This document shows, piece after piece, positions 51,820 to 60,415 of a DNA stretch of 64,000 bases. The first letter of the stretch is position 1; each line of letters starts with the position of its first letter. A program made the translations under genes and the position numbers. The DNA comes from Brevibacterium permense (lineage in GTDB: Bacteria; Actinomycetota; Actinomycetes; Actinomycetales; Brevibacteriaceae). The notes beneath the pieces were generated by a model. It was given only the letters and a program-made list of their open reading frames with translations, did no database searches and was not told where the DNA came from. The DNA is taken from assembly GCF_025506275.1 (NCBI RefSeq), contig NZ_QYCP01000085.1, forward strand, positions 1-64,000. The letters are read 5' to 3'.

Positions 51820-52401
51820 ATGACCGACGGCTTCTCCCCCGCCGCCGTCGTGCGCCGGCTCGAGCGTGGACAGCAGGTCCTCATCCCTTCCTCGAAACGC
51901 AACGTCTTCACTGCTTTGGCCATCGCGGTCCCGCTCGGAGTCGGTCTGCTCGCCTTCTTCGTCTACATTGTCACTGCAACTCTCGGTGACGGAGGCAGCC
52001 CATGGGTCATCGTTGCGAACCTGCGCATATGGGCAATCGTCGCTGGCATCATCGGATGCCTCGTCGTCGCACCGATCGGCGTATTCGTGCGGCTGCGCAG
52101 GCACGAATCCCTCGTCGTCTCCCCCACCGGCGTCGCGTTGGCCCGGCACGGTGAGGTTCTTCCCGGGACTCTGCTGCCCTGGCACGATATCGAGTCCGTG
52201 GTCTTCGAATCGGCGGTGTCTCCAGGCTCGAAGGTGCTCGCTTATATGCTCACCGAAGAGGCAACCCGCCGACTCATCGGACGCGGGCGCAATCCGCGAG
52301 TTCTCGTCAGAAGCGGATTCGTCCTCTCACACCGCCGGCTCTTCCCGGTGCTGAGAGCCGCTCATGCCCATTTCGCACCACACGTCCATGGACACCGATA
52401 G
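51820..52401 (+). CDS. Membrane protein with two N-terminal helices, unknown function
   Basis: A 193-residue protein. Two hydrophobic helices (about 30-55 and 70-92) are followed by a soluble PH-like C-terminal domain (SLVVSPTGVALARHGEVLPGTLLPWHDIESVVFE), a pattern of small bacterial PH-domain membrane proteins. TATTAT at 51807-51812 lies 7 nt before the ATG at 51820, so it is leaderless; the earlier ATG at 51811 overlaps this hexamer. Confidence 0.78.
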   Translation: MTDGFSPAAVVRRLERGQQVLIPSSKRNVFTALAIAVPLGVGLLAFFVYIVTATLGDGGSPWVIVANLRIWAIVAGIIGCLVVAPIGVFVRLRRHESLVVSPTGVALARHGEVLPGTLLPWHDIESVVFESAVSPGSKVLAYMLTEEATRRLIGRGRNPRVLVRSGFVLSHRRLFPVLRAAHAHFAPHVHGHR

Positions 52402-52434
52402 GCCCACACATCCTCGTGCCTTACCGTTGAGTTC

Positions 52435-53040
52435 ATGATCCGACGCCTCCTCGCTCGCGCTTTCTGGTCTTTCAGCAAGTGGAACCTCGTGACCGAGCCC
52501 GCTCCGAACCGTCCGACCATCCTCGTCGGCGCTCCGCACACCTCGAACTGGGACTTCGTCGTCATGCTCGCGATCGCGTGGCGCATGCGCGTCGACGTCC
52601 ATTGGCTGGGTAAGCATTCCCTGTTCACCGGCTGGCGGGGGCCGATCATGCGGGGACTCGGTGGGATTCCCGTCGATCGGTCGGATCCGAGCAAGATCGT
52701 CACCGAGGTGGTCGACCGGATGCGTGACGGTGAGGTCTTTGCGCTCGTCATCACCCCGGACGGCACCCGAGGCGGACACACTCATTGGAAATCCGGGTTC
52801 CACCGCATCGCGATGGCAACGGGAATGCCCGTAACATTGGGCTACCTGGATACCGCGACCAGGACCACGGGGTTGGGCCCAACCTTGGAGATGACCGGCG
52901 ACATCGCCGCGGACATGGATCGGATCCGCGAATTCTACGCTGACAAGCGTGGAATCCGCCCGCACCTGCAGATCACGCCGAGGCTGCGCGAAGAAGACTC
53001 CGCCGGTGACGATCGCGAAGGCGAAGCGGAGCCGAACTGA
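52435..53040 (+). CDS. Lysophospholipid acyltransferase family (PlsC-like)
   Basis: A 201-residue acyltransferase. HTSNWD matches the catalytic HxxxxD motif (near 35-40), followed by GKHSLF and RGLGGIPVDRS (substrate phosphate binding), and ITPDGTRGG takes the place of the EGTR block. It probably acylates a lysophospholipid or related lipid at the membrane. TACCGT at 52422-52427 lies 7 nt before the ATG. arfB starts one base after its stop. Confidence 0.88.
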   Translation: MIRRLLARAFWSFSKWNLVTEPAPNRPTILVGAPHTSNWDFVVMLAIAWRMRVDVHWLGKHSLFTGWRGPIMRGLGGIPVDRSDPSKIVTEVVDRMRDGEVFALVITPDGTRGGHTHWKSGFHRIAMATGMPVTLGYLDTATRTTGLGPTLEMTGDIAADMDRIREFYADKRGIRPHLQITPRLREEDSAGDDREGEAEPN

Positions 53041-53041
53041 G

Positions 53042-53485
53042 ATGGACGGTGATCTGCCCGTCCCCGCTGGACCCGGAATCCCAGCCGGGCTGGTCATCCC
53101 CGCATCCGACCTGTCCGAACAGTTCTCCCGGTCATCCGGTCCGGGCGGCCAGCACGTCAATACCTCCGATTCACGGGTGCAGCTGAGCCTCGACCTGGCC
53201 TCTGCGAGTTTCCTCACCGAGGTTCAACGCGAGCGAGTGCTCAGTCGATTGGCACCACGTCTGTCGGGAACCGTGGTCACCGTGACTTCGGAGAAGCAGC
53301 GGTCACAGCTGAAGAATCGTCAGGACGCACGCATGCGGCTAGCGCAGCTGCTGCGGGAGGCGTTGGCTCCGCCGGTACAGAGGCGAGCGACGAAGCCGTC
53401 CCGCAATTCCCGTCGTCGCCGAGTCCGGACCGAACAGCGGCGCTCAGAGATCAAACGCAACCGTCGCAGGCCCCGTCTCGATTGA
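53042..53485 (+). CDS. arfB: Ribosome-rescue peptidyl-tRNA hydrolase ArfB
   Basis: A 147-residue class I release-factor-like protein. The GGQ motif (35-37, in SSGPGGQHVN) hydrolyses peptidyl-tRNA on stalled ribosomes. The C-terminal tail (PSRNSRRRRVRTEQRRSEI) is strongly basic and inserts into the empty mRNA channel. The ATG at 53042 follows the upstream stop by one base, so it is probably cotranscribed with the acyltransferase gene. Confidence 0.93.
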   Translation: MDGDLPVPAGPGIPAGLVIPASDLSEQFSRSSGPGGQHVNTSDSRVQLSLDLASASFLTEVQRERVLSRLAPRLSGTVVTVTSEKQRSQLKNRQDARMRLAQLLREALAPPVQRRATKPSRNSRRRRVRTEQRRSEIKRNRRRPRLD

Positions 53486-53530
53486 GTCCAGGTGGTGACA
53501 GCGGTTGCCGTGAAGAGCAGAATGGGCGAC

Positions 53531-54025
53531 ATGAACAGCATCGACATTCTCACCGACCTGTCCCAGCGTCCCCTTCAGGCAGCTCAAGCCCTGCCAGGTC
53601 TCTCACCCGAGCAGCTCAACAGCCATCTGGGCGGTCATCCGAATTCCGTCGCCTGGCTGCTCTGGCACAGCGGCCGCGAGATCGATGTGCAGCTTTCGGA
53701 CCTCACTGGCCGTCCTCAGCAGTGGGAGGACTTCCGAGAACGATTCGGACTCGGCGAGGCCGGCGACGGCTTCGGGCTCGGCCACACCCCGGAACAAGCA
53801 GCCGAGATCCGCGTGGACGATCAGCAGCTTCTCGTCGACTATCTCCACGCCACTTTGAATGCGTTCATGGAGTACTTGAAGACGCTGTCCGAGGAAGATT
53901 TCGATGAGATCATCGACGAGAACTGGACTCCTGCGGTCACACGCGGCGTTCGCATGGTCTCGATCATCGACGATGCGATCCAGCATGTCGCGCAGGCGGC
54001 TTTCATCGCGGGCGCGACTGCTTGA
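53531..54025 (+). CDS. DinB-like (mycothiol-dependent maleylpyruvate isomerase-type) protein
   Basis: A 164-residue DinB superfamily protein: SPEQLNSHLGGHPNSVAWLLWHSGREIDVQL and the C-terminal MVSIIDDAIQHVAQAAFIAG supply candidate metal histidines. It belongs to a different branch from the two DUF664 genes here. The start at 53531 was chosen over 53522 because CAGAAT lies 7 nt upstream, a near-consensus leaderless element. Substrate unknown. Confidence 0.83.
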   Translation: MNSIDILTDLSQRPLQAAQALPGLSPEQLNSHLGGHPNSVAWLLWHSGREIDVQLSDLTGRPQQWEDFRERFGLGEAGDGFGLGHTPEQAAEIRVDDQQLLVDYLHATLNAFMEYLKTLSEEDFDEIIDENWTPAVTRGVRMVSIIDDAIQHVAQAAFIAGATA

Positions 54026-54031
54026 CCTGGT

Positions 54032-54901
54032 TCAGGGGCGGCGGAAATCCCTGACTTCGCCGAGGATGCTCATCCCGGCCGCACGGTAGGTGGCGACGGC
54101 GGCGGTGTTCGATGACGGAGTGGCCACGGTGATGCTCGAGGCTCCCGTCCCGCGCAGCGCCGTGGCTGCGGCCAGTGTCATCTCTACTCCGAATCCGTGG
54201 CCCCGGTGGTCGCTGTGGACGCCGAGTGGTTCGATGACGCCGGGGCGCCCGGGGCCCGCCGACCAGACGGTTGTGGCACCAGCTGGAGCGCCGTCGGCGG
54301 TAAAACCGACGAGGCATTTGGCCTGCTTGAAAGCGTGACTGTCAGCCATGGACCGCCAACGGTCCGCGGTCAATGAGGACCCGGGAAAAGCCGAGGATTC
54401 GACCGCGATACGGTCGGCGATACGGTTATCAGCTCTGTCGGGGTCGACCGTTTCGATCCGCAGGGTAACGGGCGGGATCGGTTGACTCAGGTCTCGGTGA
54501 AGAGCTGTCCACGGTTCATCGGATCCCCATCCCGCTTCGCTGAGGGTGTTCTGCAGGGCGGATCCGAACCGGGCTTCGACGATGCCCTTCCCTGCCGGCA
54601 GCAGTTCGGAGAGATCTCCGGTGAAGTCGGCCAAGATCGCCTCAGCGAGCGCTTGGTCATCGGAGTGATCGGGTGAGATGGCCATTCGGATGAGTTCGGA
54701 TTCGTCGAGGAATCCGACGGCCGCGGGGTCGTCATCGACCGTCCACACCCGCAGGGCCGAGGCGAGCGCTTCGGCTCCGAAACGCTGATACCAGCCCAGG
54801 TCGCCGGGATGAACCTGCAGAGGCATTCCTTCGCGCTGCCAGGACCCGACGATGTCGATGATGCCCGGCAGGTCCGTCGTAGTCGGTGTCAACATGGTCA
54901 T
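54032..54901 (-). CDS. GNAT acetyltransferase with an extra N-terminal domain
   Basis: A 289-residue protein. The C-terminal GNAT domain has VIEPLGVHSDHRGHGFGVEMTLAA, the acetyl-CoA pyrophosphate loop, and SNTAAVATYRAAGM. The N-terminal 150 residues look like a degenerate second GNAT half, as in tandem GNAT proteins such as MshD; no specific role is claimed. GAGG lies about 7 nt before the second ATG (54895), so the true start may be two codons in. It overlaps the upstream GNAT gene by 4 nt. Confidence 0.87.
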   Translation of the reverse strand: MTMLTPTTTDLPGIIDIVGSWQREGMPLQVHPGDLGWYQRFGAEALASALRVWTVDDDPAAVGFLDESELIRMAISPDHSDDQALAEAILADFTGDLSELLPAGKGIVEARFGSALQNTLSEAGWGSDEPWTALHRDLSQPIPPVTLRIETVDPDRADNRIADRIAVESSAFPGSSLTADRWRSMADSHAFKQAKCLVGFTADGAPAGATTVWSAGPGRPGVIEPLGVHSDHRGHGFGVEMTLAAATALRGTGASSITVATPSSNTAAVATYRAAGMSILGEVRDFRRP

Positions 54902-55425
54902 TCCTCTGTCCTCGTCTCTGCTCGCCAGATGACTTCACCGTCGTCGATCTCGTCGGTCGGCTGCAGTCCGAGACGGTCAGCGATTCGGGCGGAGGCGGCG
55001 TTGTCAGGATGGATGGCCGCACTCAGCGCGGTCACGTGGTGATCCGCCAGCCAATCGACCATGGCTCGGGCCGCCTCGGTGGCGAATCCCTGCCCTTGGC
55101 TGTCGACTCCGATGACCCAAGCGATGTCGGCTTGATAACCGGTTTCGGCTCTTGTCACTGTGGCCTGGATGTATCCGACCGCAGCGGACCCAGCCGTTTC
55201 GCGAACGATCCAGTTCAGCCAGCCGGCGTCACCGGTCGGAGAAGCACCTGCGGATTGGAGTGCATAGAGTCGTTCGAGTTCGGACAGGCTCGGGCCCGTC
55301 CCGCCGATATGGGTGTATAGGTCGGGTGAGGACAGTGTCTCCACCATCTCCGACGCATGGTGGACTGCGAGCGGCTCGAGCTGCAACCTGTCGGTGACGA
55401 TAGGTGTCGCCCGTGGCCAATTCAC
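54898..55425 (-). CDS. GNAT acetyltransferase (RimJ/RimL-like)
   Basis: A 175-residue GNAT of the RimJ/RimL type: IVTDRLQLEPLAVHHASEM at the start, IAWVIGVDSQGQGFATEAARAMVDW as the acetyl-CoA-binding motif and NAASARIADRLGLQ at the C-terminus. The start is GTG. It may N-acetylate a protein or small amine. It is coupled to the second GNAT gene through a 4-nt overlap. Confidence 0.9.
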   Translation of the reverse strand: MNWPRATPIVTDRLQLEPLAVHHASEMVETLSSPDLYTHIGGTGPSLSELERLYALQSAGASPTGDAGWLNWIVRETAGSAAVGYIQATVTRAETGYQADIAWVIGVDSQGQGFATEAARAMVDWLADHHVTALSAAIHPDNAASARIADRLGLQPTDEIDDGEVIWRAETRTEE

Positions 55426-55451
55426 GCTTCAGATCGGGCTTTCTGCCGGGT

Positions 55452-56432
55452 TCACGGATTCAGCCCTCGTTCGTTTGAACGGGCCCTCGACCGATTGCTG
55501 ACGCGGGAAGCGAAGTCGACGATCTCTGCTTCCACCTCGGTGCGGGTGGTCGGTTCGTTGTGGACTTCGTGCCGGACTCCCGCGAATACGCGGGTGCGCA
55601 CATCGGCGTGGCCGGTCTCCCGAAGCCTGTTGGCCACGTGGTAGGCGCCCTCGCCGTAGTTCGCGACCGGGTCCTGGTCACCGGCGAGAATGAGCACCGG
55701 CAGATCGCCCGGGATCATCGCATACCAGTTTTCGGCATTGGCTTCATCGTAGAGGTCGACGAACCCCTGCAGGAATCGCGCACTCATCGGCGCGCCGAAA
55801 TTATTGAAGGGGTCGCGCCCATGATCGGCGACGACAGCCTCGTCGAGGGCGACCCAGGCGGTAGGGCCGGCGTCCGGACCGAAACGTTCGATGAATCCGT
55901 CGAAGAGCTCGCCCACCAATTGATCGGATGCGGGTTCGGCACGTCGGTTGCCGGTGGCCGCCTCGGCGAGTTCGACACGGTCGATGGTCTGATCGATACC
56001 GCGCATCTGCGCAGCGATTCCACACAGAGCCAGCCCCGCGAGGCCAACCGTCGAATCGGAGGCCATGACTCGTGCAATCATCGATCCCCAACTGTGACCG
56101 AACACGATGTACGGCAAATTCGGGAGGATCTCTCGAGCCTCGCGCTGCAGCGTCAGTTCGTCGGCGACGACCACTCGAGCGGCGTCGTCACCTGTATCGA
56201 CCCAGATTCCTGACTGCATGGCCGTCCGACCATGGCCGGAATGGTCATCGGCGACGACGGCGAAACCGGAGTCGACGAGGGTGGCGATGAGGTGGTGGTA
56301 GCGCCGAGAATGCTCGCCGAGGCCGTGGATGATGTGGATGACGGCTCGTGGTTCGGTGGTCGGAGTGTAGAGCCAGCCGAAGACCGTGTCACGATCATTG
56401 TGCGAGGTGAACTCGATTTCGTACAGGGCCAA
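55452..56432 (-). CDS. Alpha/beta hydrolase (monoacylglycerol-lipase-like)
   Basis: A 326-residue hydrolase. HIIHGLGEHSRRY is the oxyanion region, D63/H64 lie in the ADDHSGHGRT loop, and S114 in GHSWGS is the nucleophile. The C-terminal GVRHEVHNEP provides the histidine. It resembles lysophospholipases and monoacylglycerol lipases. The start codon is TTG with AGAGGAG about 9 nt upstream. A 44-codon ORF with a strong ribosome binding site lies just upstream on the same strand. Confidence 0.9.
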   Translation of the reverse strand: MALYEIEFTSHNDRDTVFGWLYTPTTEPRAVIHIIHGLGEHSRRYHHLIATLVDSGFAVVADDHSGHGRTAMQSGIWVDTGDDAARVVVADELTLQREAREILPNLPYIVFGHSWGSMIARVMASDSTVGLAGLALCGIAAQMRGIDQTIDRVELAEAATGNRRAEPASDQLVGELFDGFIERFGPDAGPTAWVALDEAVVADHGRDPFNNFGAPMSARFLQGFVDLYDEANAENWYAMIPGDLPVLILAGDQDPVANYGEGAYHVANRLRETGHADVRTRVFAGVRHEVHNEPTTRTEVEAEIVDFASRVSNRSRARSNERGLNP

Positions 56433-56508
56433 GGTGGGACTCCTCTGTCGTCACTTGTGTCCGCACCGCCGTGGTGCAGTTCGCGAAACCTGTGGAATGC
56501 AGATCACC

Positions 56509-56643
56509 CTACCGCACCGCGCAATCAGCGGCAGCGCCTGTGACCGAGGCCCGGACCTGAACCACTGTCCGCACGTCGAACGGCCAATCTTCGAGCCATT
56601 GTCGGGAGGGAGTGAACGGTGGGACGTCGGTTCCGCTGTGCAT
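56509..56643 (-). CDS. Candidate small protein (44 residues)
   Basis: An open frame from the ATG at 56641-56643 to TAG at 56509-56511. GAGGAG lies 7 nt before the ATG. Codons have mostly G or C in third position, as in neighbouring genes. The peptide (MHSGTDVPPFTPSRQWLEDW...) has no signal peptide or membrane helix and was not recognised. It lies 76 nt upstream of the hydrolase gene and may share its mRNA. The rest of the gap 56433-56791 holds a direct repeat (ATGTTCAT at 56659-56666 and 56672-56679) just upstream of this ORF, and the promoter of the next gene. Confidence 0.5.
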   Translation of the reverse strand: MHSGTDVPPFTPSRQWLEDWPFDVRTVVQVRASVTGAAADCAVR

Positions 56644-56791
56644 GCGTTTCTCCTCAGATGTTCATTGACTGATGTTCATCGGCCCTCGGCGACATACGGA
56701 TTCGCTACCTCATGAGCGAGCCTCTCACCCTTCCTGCCGACCGCGGGCACGGGCGTGAGCGGATATCCAGGATCAGGCATATCCTTGACCC

Positions 56792-57265
56792 ATGCCGTTC
56801 GAAGCCGTTTCATTCACCGAGGTCTCCACTGCGGGACTCGAATCCTCCCCCGTCGCCGAGGCGCTGGCTGGTCTGCGCGCCAACGAGGCGCGGTACTTCT
56901 CCAACAAGTACAAACACACATTCGCCGTGGCCCCGGCCGCCGAGGTACAGGAGGCACTGGACTGGGTGGAGGAGATCCTTGCCTCCGAGCGTGAGATCGT
57001 ACCGACCTCGCCTGCCCTCGAAGTCAGCGTCAATGATGTCGACGGCATCTATTGGGTGCACGTCTTCTATGAGTCCGGACTCGCAGTCAATGTCCTATGG
57101 ACACGAGCAGACGGTGGCAAGCGGGCTGTCGGCTTCAAACTTTCGGAGGGAATGGACGTTCCTCCCGAGCTGTCGGAGTTCAAGTTCGCCCGTCAGAAGT
57201 CGAAGCTTGCCGGAGAGATCCGCGGATCCTTCTTCAAGATCAAGGGCGGTCATCCCCTGCCGTAG
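56792..57265 (+). CDS. Hypothetical protein
   Basis: A 157-residue soluble alpha/beta protein that I cannot assign. It has an acidic N-terminal helix region (EVSTAGLESSPVAEALAGLRANEARYF), a central beta-rich part (LEVSVNDVDGIYWVHVFYESGLAVNVLW) and a basic C-terminus (KFARQKSKLAGEIRGSFFKIKGG). No cysteines or catalytic motif stand out. TATCCT at 56780-56785 lies 6 nt before the ATG, a leaderless start. A terminator follows. Confidence 0.75.
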   Translation: MPFEAVSFTEVSTAGLESSPVAEALAGLRANEARYFSNKYKHTFAVAPAAEVQEALDWVEEILASEREIVPTSPALEVSVNDVDGIYWVHVFYESGLAVNVLWTRADGGKRAVGFKLSEGMDVPPELSEFKFARQKSKLAGEIRGSFFKIKGGHPLP

Positions 57266-57284
57266 CGTCACGACGCGCAGCGAC

Positions 57285-57331
57285 TGAGGCCGCAAACGAC
57301 CGTATTTGCTCCTCGGTCGTTCGCGGCCTCA
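57285..57331. terminator. Bidirectional terminator
   Basis: Two 18-nt arms (57285-57302 and 57314-57331) pair at 17 of 18 positions around an 11-nt loop between convergent genes. The pattern fits a terminator for both. Confidence 0.85.
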
Positions 57332-57342
57332 ACACATCGAGT

Positions 57343-57783
57343 TCAGTCTCTGAGAACATACCTCAGGGTTTCTACAACCTGATCGGTCGTCTGGCACCAG
57401 GCCTTGGCTTCGGCATCGACCTCTTTGAGCGGATGCACGATGTCGGCATCATGCAGGGTCACATAGGGAGTGCCGAGTGCCGCGCAATAGCCGGCGTCGA
57501 AGGCGGCATTCCATTGCTTGTACTTATCCCCGAAACGCACGACGACCATATCGGCCTTTTCGATCAGGGTCCGGGTGCGGATGGCGTTGACCTTCGCCGA
57601 CTGATGATCGCGCCAGAAGGCGCTGTCGTTCTCGCCGAGGTGGTCACCGGCAGCATCGCTGGCAGGATGGTCGGTCACGGGTGCGGTGAAATCGATATCC
57701 AGACCGGCCGCCTCGGCGCCACGCTTGATCTCATCGCGCCACTCGGTGTGGATCTCACCGGACAGATAGACAGAGAAACTCAA
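57343..57783 (-). CDS. ytoQ: YtoQ family protein
   Basis: A 146-residue protein that matches B. subtilis YtoQ over its length: SFSVYLSGEIHTEWRDEI at the start and VVVRFGDKYKQWNAAFDAGYCAALGTPYV near the end. The fold recalls nucleoside deoxyribosyltransferases, but YtoQ has no known function. The start is the TTG at 57781-57783, where GAGGA lies about 9 nt upstream; a GTG three codons earlier is too close to that site. Confidence 0.88.
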   Translation of the reverse strand: MSFSVYLSGEIHTEWRDEIKRGAEAAGLDIDFTAPVTDHPASDAAGDHLGENDSAFWRDHQSAKVNAIRTRTLIEKADMVVVRFGDKYKQWNAAFDAGYCAALGTPYVTLHDADIVHPLKEVDAEAKAWCQTTDQVVETLRYVLRD

Positions 57784-57939
57784 GTCGATCACTCCTCAAA
57801 CTTATGGCAGATGGGACTGCTCTCCCTTTAAGCACCACCATAGCCAATCGGAAGTGAGACGCTCAGCGCCGACCGCGCGGCCGAGCCCCAGACATCGCAC
57901 GAAGTGACGTCTTCGGGCTCAGCCCGGCGATCGTCACCG

Positions 57940-58293
57940 TCAGGAGGTTGCCGTCCTGACGATATCGGCGATGCGCTTCTCGGCGGCCTCGTCGATGGTC
58001 TCGAAGTACCATGCGACGGGCATCAGCGATCCGTCGGAACCACCGGCTGGGGTGAGTTCGACCTTTTCCGTGAGGGCCAGGTTGACCCGCTCGTCATTAC
58101 GCAGTGTCACCAGTGCAGGAGCGCTCGCGGACCGAGCATAGGCTGGCATGCCATACCAGATCCGCGGTTTGAGACTGGGGGCGACGGTCACGATGATGTC
58201 GTGCGCTCGCTGCATGAGCGATCGTTCCGGTTCGTCCATCTTCGCGATCTTGTCGGTCACCTGGGACAGGTTCTTCTCGTCTTTGGTCGTCAT
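57940..58293 (-). CDS. DUF1801 (YdhG-like) protein
   Basis: A 117-residue protein of the DUF1801/YdhG family: VAPSLKPRIWYGMPAYARS is the family block and VNLALTEKVELTPAGGS follows. Such proteins have a frataxin-like fold; their role is unclear. AAGGA lies 7 nt before the ATG. Two tandem 7-bp hairpins (58311-58329, 58339-58356) occupy the region just upstream, which would be its 5' leader. Confidence 0.85.
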   Translation of the reverse strand: MTTKDEKNLSQVTDKIAKMDEPERSLMQRAHDIIVTVAPSLKPRIWYGMPAYARSASAPALVTLRNDERVNLALTEKVELTPAGGSDGSLMPVAWYFETIDEAAEKRIADIVRTATS

Positions 58294-58310
58294 GTCATGT
58301 CCTTACGTCA

Positions 58311-58356
58311 GCCGGTGTGTCGCACCGGCGGTTGAAGACGGCGCAAGAATGCGCCG
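58311..58356 (-). other. Two tandem hairpins upstream of the DUF1801 gene
   Basis: GCCGGTG/CACCGGC (58311-58329, 5-nt loop) and CGGCGCA/TGCGCCG (58339-58356, 4-nt loop) are both perfect 7-bp stems. They lie 18-63 nt before the DUF1801 start and 159 nt past the esterase stop. They may terminate the esterase mRNA or act in the leader of the next gene. Confidence 0.55.
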
Positions 58357-58410
58357 CACCCCATCTGGACATGTTCCGGGCCGACCGGAGCTCTCCGCAA
58401 TGATTCAGGC
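58355..58410. repeat. Intergenic repeat element, copy 1
   Basis: This 56-bp stretch matches 63940-63994 at about 44 of 56 aligned positions with one gap. Both copies are intergenic and in the same orientation. The gap 58294-58514 holds this element and the two hairpins; no gene is visible. Confidence 0.5.
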
Positions 58411-58514
58411 TCAGGTACCTGGAAGTGCTGGCAACCGTACGTGCTACCGATTTCCACGATACCTGCATCGACGCCTCCCCGCCAGAGCAGCCGAGATCAA
58501 CAACAGTCGTGTGG

Positions 58515-59744
58515 CTAGCGAAGTTGCTCGGATAAGTAGGCCTCTGCGATGCTCAGGTGCCCCTGGCTGCCGATTGAGTTCTTCGCCTTCTGCGTGTATG
58601 CATGATTGGCGAGGGGAACTTTCACGGTTTTGACGTCGACGCCACGACTTCGGGCCGATTCGGCCCATGAAAGCTGGTCGGTTGGGGTGATCACGTCATC
58701 TCGCATCGCTGTCATCATGAGCATCGGCGGCGCGGGTGCTTTCAGATGCGTAACGGAATCGGCCACTGCATAGCGTTCCGGATACTCCTCCGGTGTGCCA
58801 CCCGTGTAACTGGTCGCGAACAGGCGCGTGCCGGATCCCGCACCTGGCCCGGTGGGTGCGTTCTCGTAGAGGCCCGTCACGTCGAACGCCGGGTAGTCGG
58901 CAATCACCGCCGCCGGAACCGGAACCTTCCCGCCACACGACGACTCGGCGTCGCCCTGCGCAGCGGCACCAGCGGTATTGGCGACCATGTTGCTGCCCGA
59001 ACTCTCGCCCCAGAACGCAAGGCGATCGGTATCCGCACCGATCGCGTCTGCGTGGGTCTGGATCCAGCTTGCCGCACATGCGACCTGCGATGGTGCGCTC
59101 TGCCAGGTGGCGTTATCCAGGGTGGCGAGTTCATATTCGACCGATACGACCAGGTAGCCGTGATCGGCGAGTCCACGGAGCTCTGAGCTCGCTGCGTCCG
59201 GTTCGCCTGCGATCCAACCGCCTCCGTGGACGTACATGATCGTCGGGGCCGACCCCTTCGCTCTCTCCGGTTCGTAGATCGATACCGAGAGGTCATCGCC
59301 CGAGCTGGACTTGTCGTACACTTCCTTGCGATCAGGCGACGCCGAGTCGATCGCCGAGAGCCCGAACGTCGCAGTGAACAGATTCACCGAACCACCAGCC
59401 GAGGTGATGGCAACGAGGAGCACAATGACGACAGCCAGATTCGCGATCGTGCTCACCACTCCGACTCCTGTCACCACAGCTCCGGGCCTTCGCCGGCCTC
59501 GGCGCAGGCAGAAGATTCCAAACCCAAGCACAATCGCTCCGGTCACAGTCGCCATCGGCGCAATCGTCGGCGCAAACCGAGCGGCGGCGGAACTGAACGG
59601 GCCAAACCCGGGAATAAGCGATGCCAGGCCGATGACCGCAGCGATCGCACCGAGCACGAGCGCGAGGATGAGACCCGTTGCCCGAACTGTTTTGGTCACG
59701 CGCTGAGGCACCGCGGGCTGTGACGAATTCTTGCTGGCTGTCAT
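58515..59744 (-). CDS. Membrane-anchored esterase (HSL-type alpha/beta hydrolase)
   Basis: A 409-residue protein. Three hydrophobic helices (about 23-45, 62-80, 90-114) anchor it, and the C-terminal hormone-sensitive-lipase-type hydrolase domain should be outside. HGGGW at 173-177 is the oxyanion hole, S248 in GESSG the nucleophile, D in MRDDVIT and H in NHAYTQ complete the triad. It hydrolyses an acyl ester. The start at 59742-59744 has GAGGA 7 nt upstream; the longer frame to 59813 lacks support. Confidence 0.88.
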   Translation of the reverse strand: MTASKNSSQPAVPQRVTKTVRATGLILALVLGAIAAVIGLASLIPGFGPFSSAAARFAPTIAPMATVTGAIVLGFGIFCLRRGRRRPGAVVTGVGVVSTIANLAVVIVLLVAITSAGGSVNLFTATFGLSAIDSASPDRKEVYDKSSSGDDLSVSIYEPERAKGSAPTIMYVHGGGWIAGEPDAASSELRGLADHGYLVVSVEYELATLDNATWQSAPSQVACAASWIQTHADAIGADTDRLAFWGESSGSNMVANTAGAAAQGDAESSCGGKVPVPAAVIADYPAFDVTGLYENAPTGPGAGSGTRLFATSYTGGTPEEYPERYAVADSVTHLKAPAPPMLMMTAMRDDVITPTDQLSWAESARSRGVDVKTVKVPLANHAYTQKAKNSIGSQGHLSIAEAYLSEQLR

Positions 59745-59935
59745 CTTCGGTCCTCGCCTTCCGAGCTTTCGGGTTGAGATTCCCTCTGCGGCAGATCTCA
59801 TCGTGGCGGTCACCTGCTGGCGCCAGGGGTCACTCTAACGCAGGCTGATTCTCACGACCTTGATGAATCGGGTGCGACGACGACTATTCGTGCCTATCTT
59901 TGACGACGTCAGCAGCCCAGAGGCAATGTAGCCGC

Positions 59936-60325
59936 ATGACGCTCTTTCGCACGCCTCAGGTCGTGCTGTTCACCCGCGACATCGACCGCGCGACGAACTT
60001 CTATCGGCGCCTCGGCTTCGAGGAGGCATTTCGCACCCCTCGAGTTGAAACACCCATACACGTCGACCTCACCCTAGATGGGTACCGAATCGGGCTCGCA
60101 ACTGAAACGAGCACCCGCAATGACCACTGCCTCGACCCGGTCGCCGACGGCCAGCACGCAGCGGTGATCCTCTGGACTGACGACGTCCACGCAGGCTACG
60201 CGCATCGGGTCGATCTCGGTGCAACCCCGATCAAGCCACCGGAACCTTGGCTCGACCACCTGCTCATCGCTTGGGCCGAGGACCCAGAAGGACATCTGAT
60301 TCAGGTCGTGCAGACTGTCAGCTGA
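59936..60325 (+). CDS. VOC family (glyoxalase/bleomycin-resistance-like) protein
   Basis: A 129-residue VOC protein with paired modules: VVLFTRDIDRATNFYRRLGFEE at the N-terminus and LIAWAEDPEGHLIQVVQ at the C-terminus, with IHVDL as a possible metal strand. It could bind a toxic small molecule or be an enzyme. CAATGT at 59924-59929 lies 6 nt before the ATG, a near-consensus leaderless element. The longer frame from 59900 is less likely. Confidence 0.85.
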   Translation: MTLFRTPQVVLFTRDIDRATNFYRRLGFEEAFRTPRVETPIHVDLTLDGYRIGLATETSTRNDHCLDPVADGQHAAVILWTDDVHAGYAHRVDLGATPIKPPEPWLDHLLIAWAEDPEGHLIQVVQTVS

Positions 60326-60415
60326 CCAAGTCTCGCCCGCAGTACTAGTCATACCTTGAACCGGAACTCCACCGGAATGCTTCACGAAAGTGATCAACCC
60401 TCCGAACCCAGATAA

